In this document: positions 62,475-64,000 of the stretch, piece after piece
Layout: each line of letters opens with the position of its first letter
How positions within the stretch are numbered: position 1 is the first letter of the stretch
Assembly (NCBI RefSeq): GCF_037038585.1
Contig: NW_027288510.1
Coordinates: 3,415,001 to 3,479,000 of the forward strand
Reading direction: 5' to 3'
Length of the DNA: 64,000 nt
Origin: Patagioenas fasciata
Lineage: Eukaryota > Chordata > Aves > Columbiformes > Columbidae
The notes under the pieces: model-generated
The model's input: only the letters and a program-made list of their open reading frames with translations
Database searches by the model: none
Told to the model about the DNA's origin: nothing
Position numbers and translations under genes: made by a program

Positions 62475-64000
62475 GTGAGATGCTGGGGCAACTTTACCAC
62501 AGTGCTGGCTTCTGGCCTTTCTTCATGGCCTGGTGTGACTGATTTCAAGCCAAATCTTTCTAGTTTGTGAATTGAGACTGGGCTGCTTGTGCTTGAGTCT
62601 AGGCTTTTGTTTCCAGGCTGGGACAAGCTCCATCGCTGGTCTGTTGAGCCAGACTCTTGCCAAAGTTCAGGGTGAATGGGTTTGGGAATTTATTCTGCTG
62701 TAATAAAGTGTTTGCATTACTCTAACAGGACTCACCTCAACTTCCACCAGCTCCTCTGGTGTTATTATGCAGGAACGGGAGTTCAGACTAAGAGGACAGA
62801 TCTTGTACCTAAGACTGCTTTGTTAGAGCGCTGCTTCTCAGGCTTTGGCCACTGCAGCCCGAATTTCCTTGCTTTGCTTTGCTTAGGGGAGTTGAGCGCA
62901 GCCCAAGGAAATATTGCAAATCCCTGTCTGTAGTGAAAAACAGTGTAGTCCTGCTGGTCTGTCCCTGCAGACCAACACAGCTGGACATCCATGTCCAACC
63001 CAGCTGCTCTCTGGCACAATGAAACCATCTAGACTGTGTTAGCTGTGCACGTGCTGGCAGAAAACACTGTTCTTCACCACTTCACGTGCAAACATTGAAT
63101 CTCTTAAGGATCTGTGTCACACTCTGCATTGTGCAGTTTAAATGGGCTGGAGAAACACCCCTTATATAAGGAGCCAAGGGTTCATTGTTAAACTAATTAA
63201 TACTTTAAGGGTTTAATCAAAATACAACAAATATTTGGTTTTAATCCGGCTACAGCGATACTAACCCTAATTGGATAATTTGGACTATAATTGTTAATTT
63301 CCATTACAGCGCAGTTCAGATTTGTGTGCACCTGCTTTTAAGTCTCTGCCCCTTTCCCTGGCATTGTACTGGTGTGGCTGCTGTTGGTGGATTTGCTGGG
63401 AGGGTGATGCTGATAGTGGGAGTCTCTTCTTCCTTGGTCTTGGGCCTTAGGGGTTATTTTTGCATGCATTCAAGCACTTCTGTCACTTCTTGTTGGTCCA
63501 CAGGTTTAATTGCACAACGATCTGGTTTTATTAATGCTTGCGCTCTGGGGTAATTCTTCAGGGTAAAACCACACAGCTGTACAGAGCTAAGCTAAAGCTT
63601 TCGACGAGTCAGACATCAGTTGCTTTACTGTTGACAGGTTTTCTATTACAGTCAGGACTAGTGGGGCCGTCGTCATCTGCCCACTGGACAAGGAGTTGCT
63701 TGAGCCAAAACTGAGCTAAAAAGGGCTCAGGCCAAGGCTGTACAGCCTGTCGTGCTGTACAGCAAGGCCATGGCTCACAGCCATGGCAGCACTGTATTTT
63801 TGGTGCTGTTGGGCAAATTCCGTGTGACTTTTTAGCAGTTGTGGACTCAGGCTCTCCACGAAGCCCTGTCCCAGCTCCCTGTCCCCTGCCATCACATCAG
63901 CTTATTTCTGTTCTGGTTACTGCCGCAGGTGAGTGATGTTCACGAGTGAGTGACCTGCAGCACACAGGTGGCTGAGGGTGCTCGGTGCTTGTCAGGACAG
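62475..64000 (+). other. DNAH9-like intron 4 (start), with LTR-like segment
   Basis: Starts GTGAGA. Around 63,140-63,680 the composition changes: a TTATATAAGG box at about 63,161, AT-rich DNA, and on the minus strand an AATAAA followed by GT-rich sequence near 63,530. This could be a solitary minus-strand LTR, but matching ends cannot be fixed. Nothing else is recognised. Confidence 0.45.

Overview
This is vertebrate nuclear DNA and almost certainly from a bird. It carries CR1 LINEs (one nearly intact RT/endonuclease ORF plus several 3' stubs with CR1 octamer tails), env-less and env-bearing avian-type endogenous retroviruses, very GC-rich minisatellites, and the intron/exon start of an axonemal dynein heavy chain gene. 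The density of GC-rich tandem repeats suits a microchromosome or a subtelomeric/pericentromeric block, but that placement is inference.

Layout. 1-12,504: a 20-bp minisatellite (GGGCCCTGTCGGGTTTGCTC and variants) with higher-order repeats of about 0.84, 1.24 and 5 kb. 12,505-27,807: a second array with a unit near 40 bp. 27,808-31,911: an inverted repeat whose roughly 0.9-kb arms hold 68-bp tandem repeats and a poly(A) signal each. The arms flank a 2.25-kb spacer with a degenerate inverted remnant of the 20-bp array, an AT-rich stretch and a CpG-island promoter-like segment. 31,912-35,060: the 40-bp array again, in reverse orientation. 35,061-35,945: a G-rich, G-quadruplex-prone minisatellite.

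35,946-42,838: a broken env-less retrovirus with two LTRs, a tRNA-Lys-type primer binding site, and gag, protease, RT, RNase H and integrase remnants. The 3' LTR is followed by a second primer binding site and leader, so this is a recombined tandem provirus. 42,889-about 45,760: a CR1 LINE on the minus strand, ORF2 interrupted by one stop. 45,770-50,318: unannotated DNA with an old CR1 relic. 50,319-55,705: a direct duplication of a unit of about 2.6 kb (period 2.79-2.81 kb) made of a TATA/CpG-rich leader and a decayed retroviral env. 55,706-56,560: a decayed class I integrase in antisense.

56,750-64,000: promoter CpG island and first four coding exons of a dynein heavy chain best matching DNAH9, plus strand. 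All four exons join in frame across GT/AG junctions; the rest lies beyond the window. Small CR1 fragments sit in its introns. It is the only gene I consider functional. The very long ORFs in the minisatellites are by-products of stop-free repeats.
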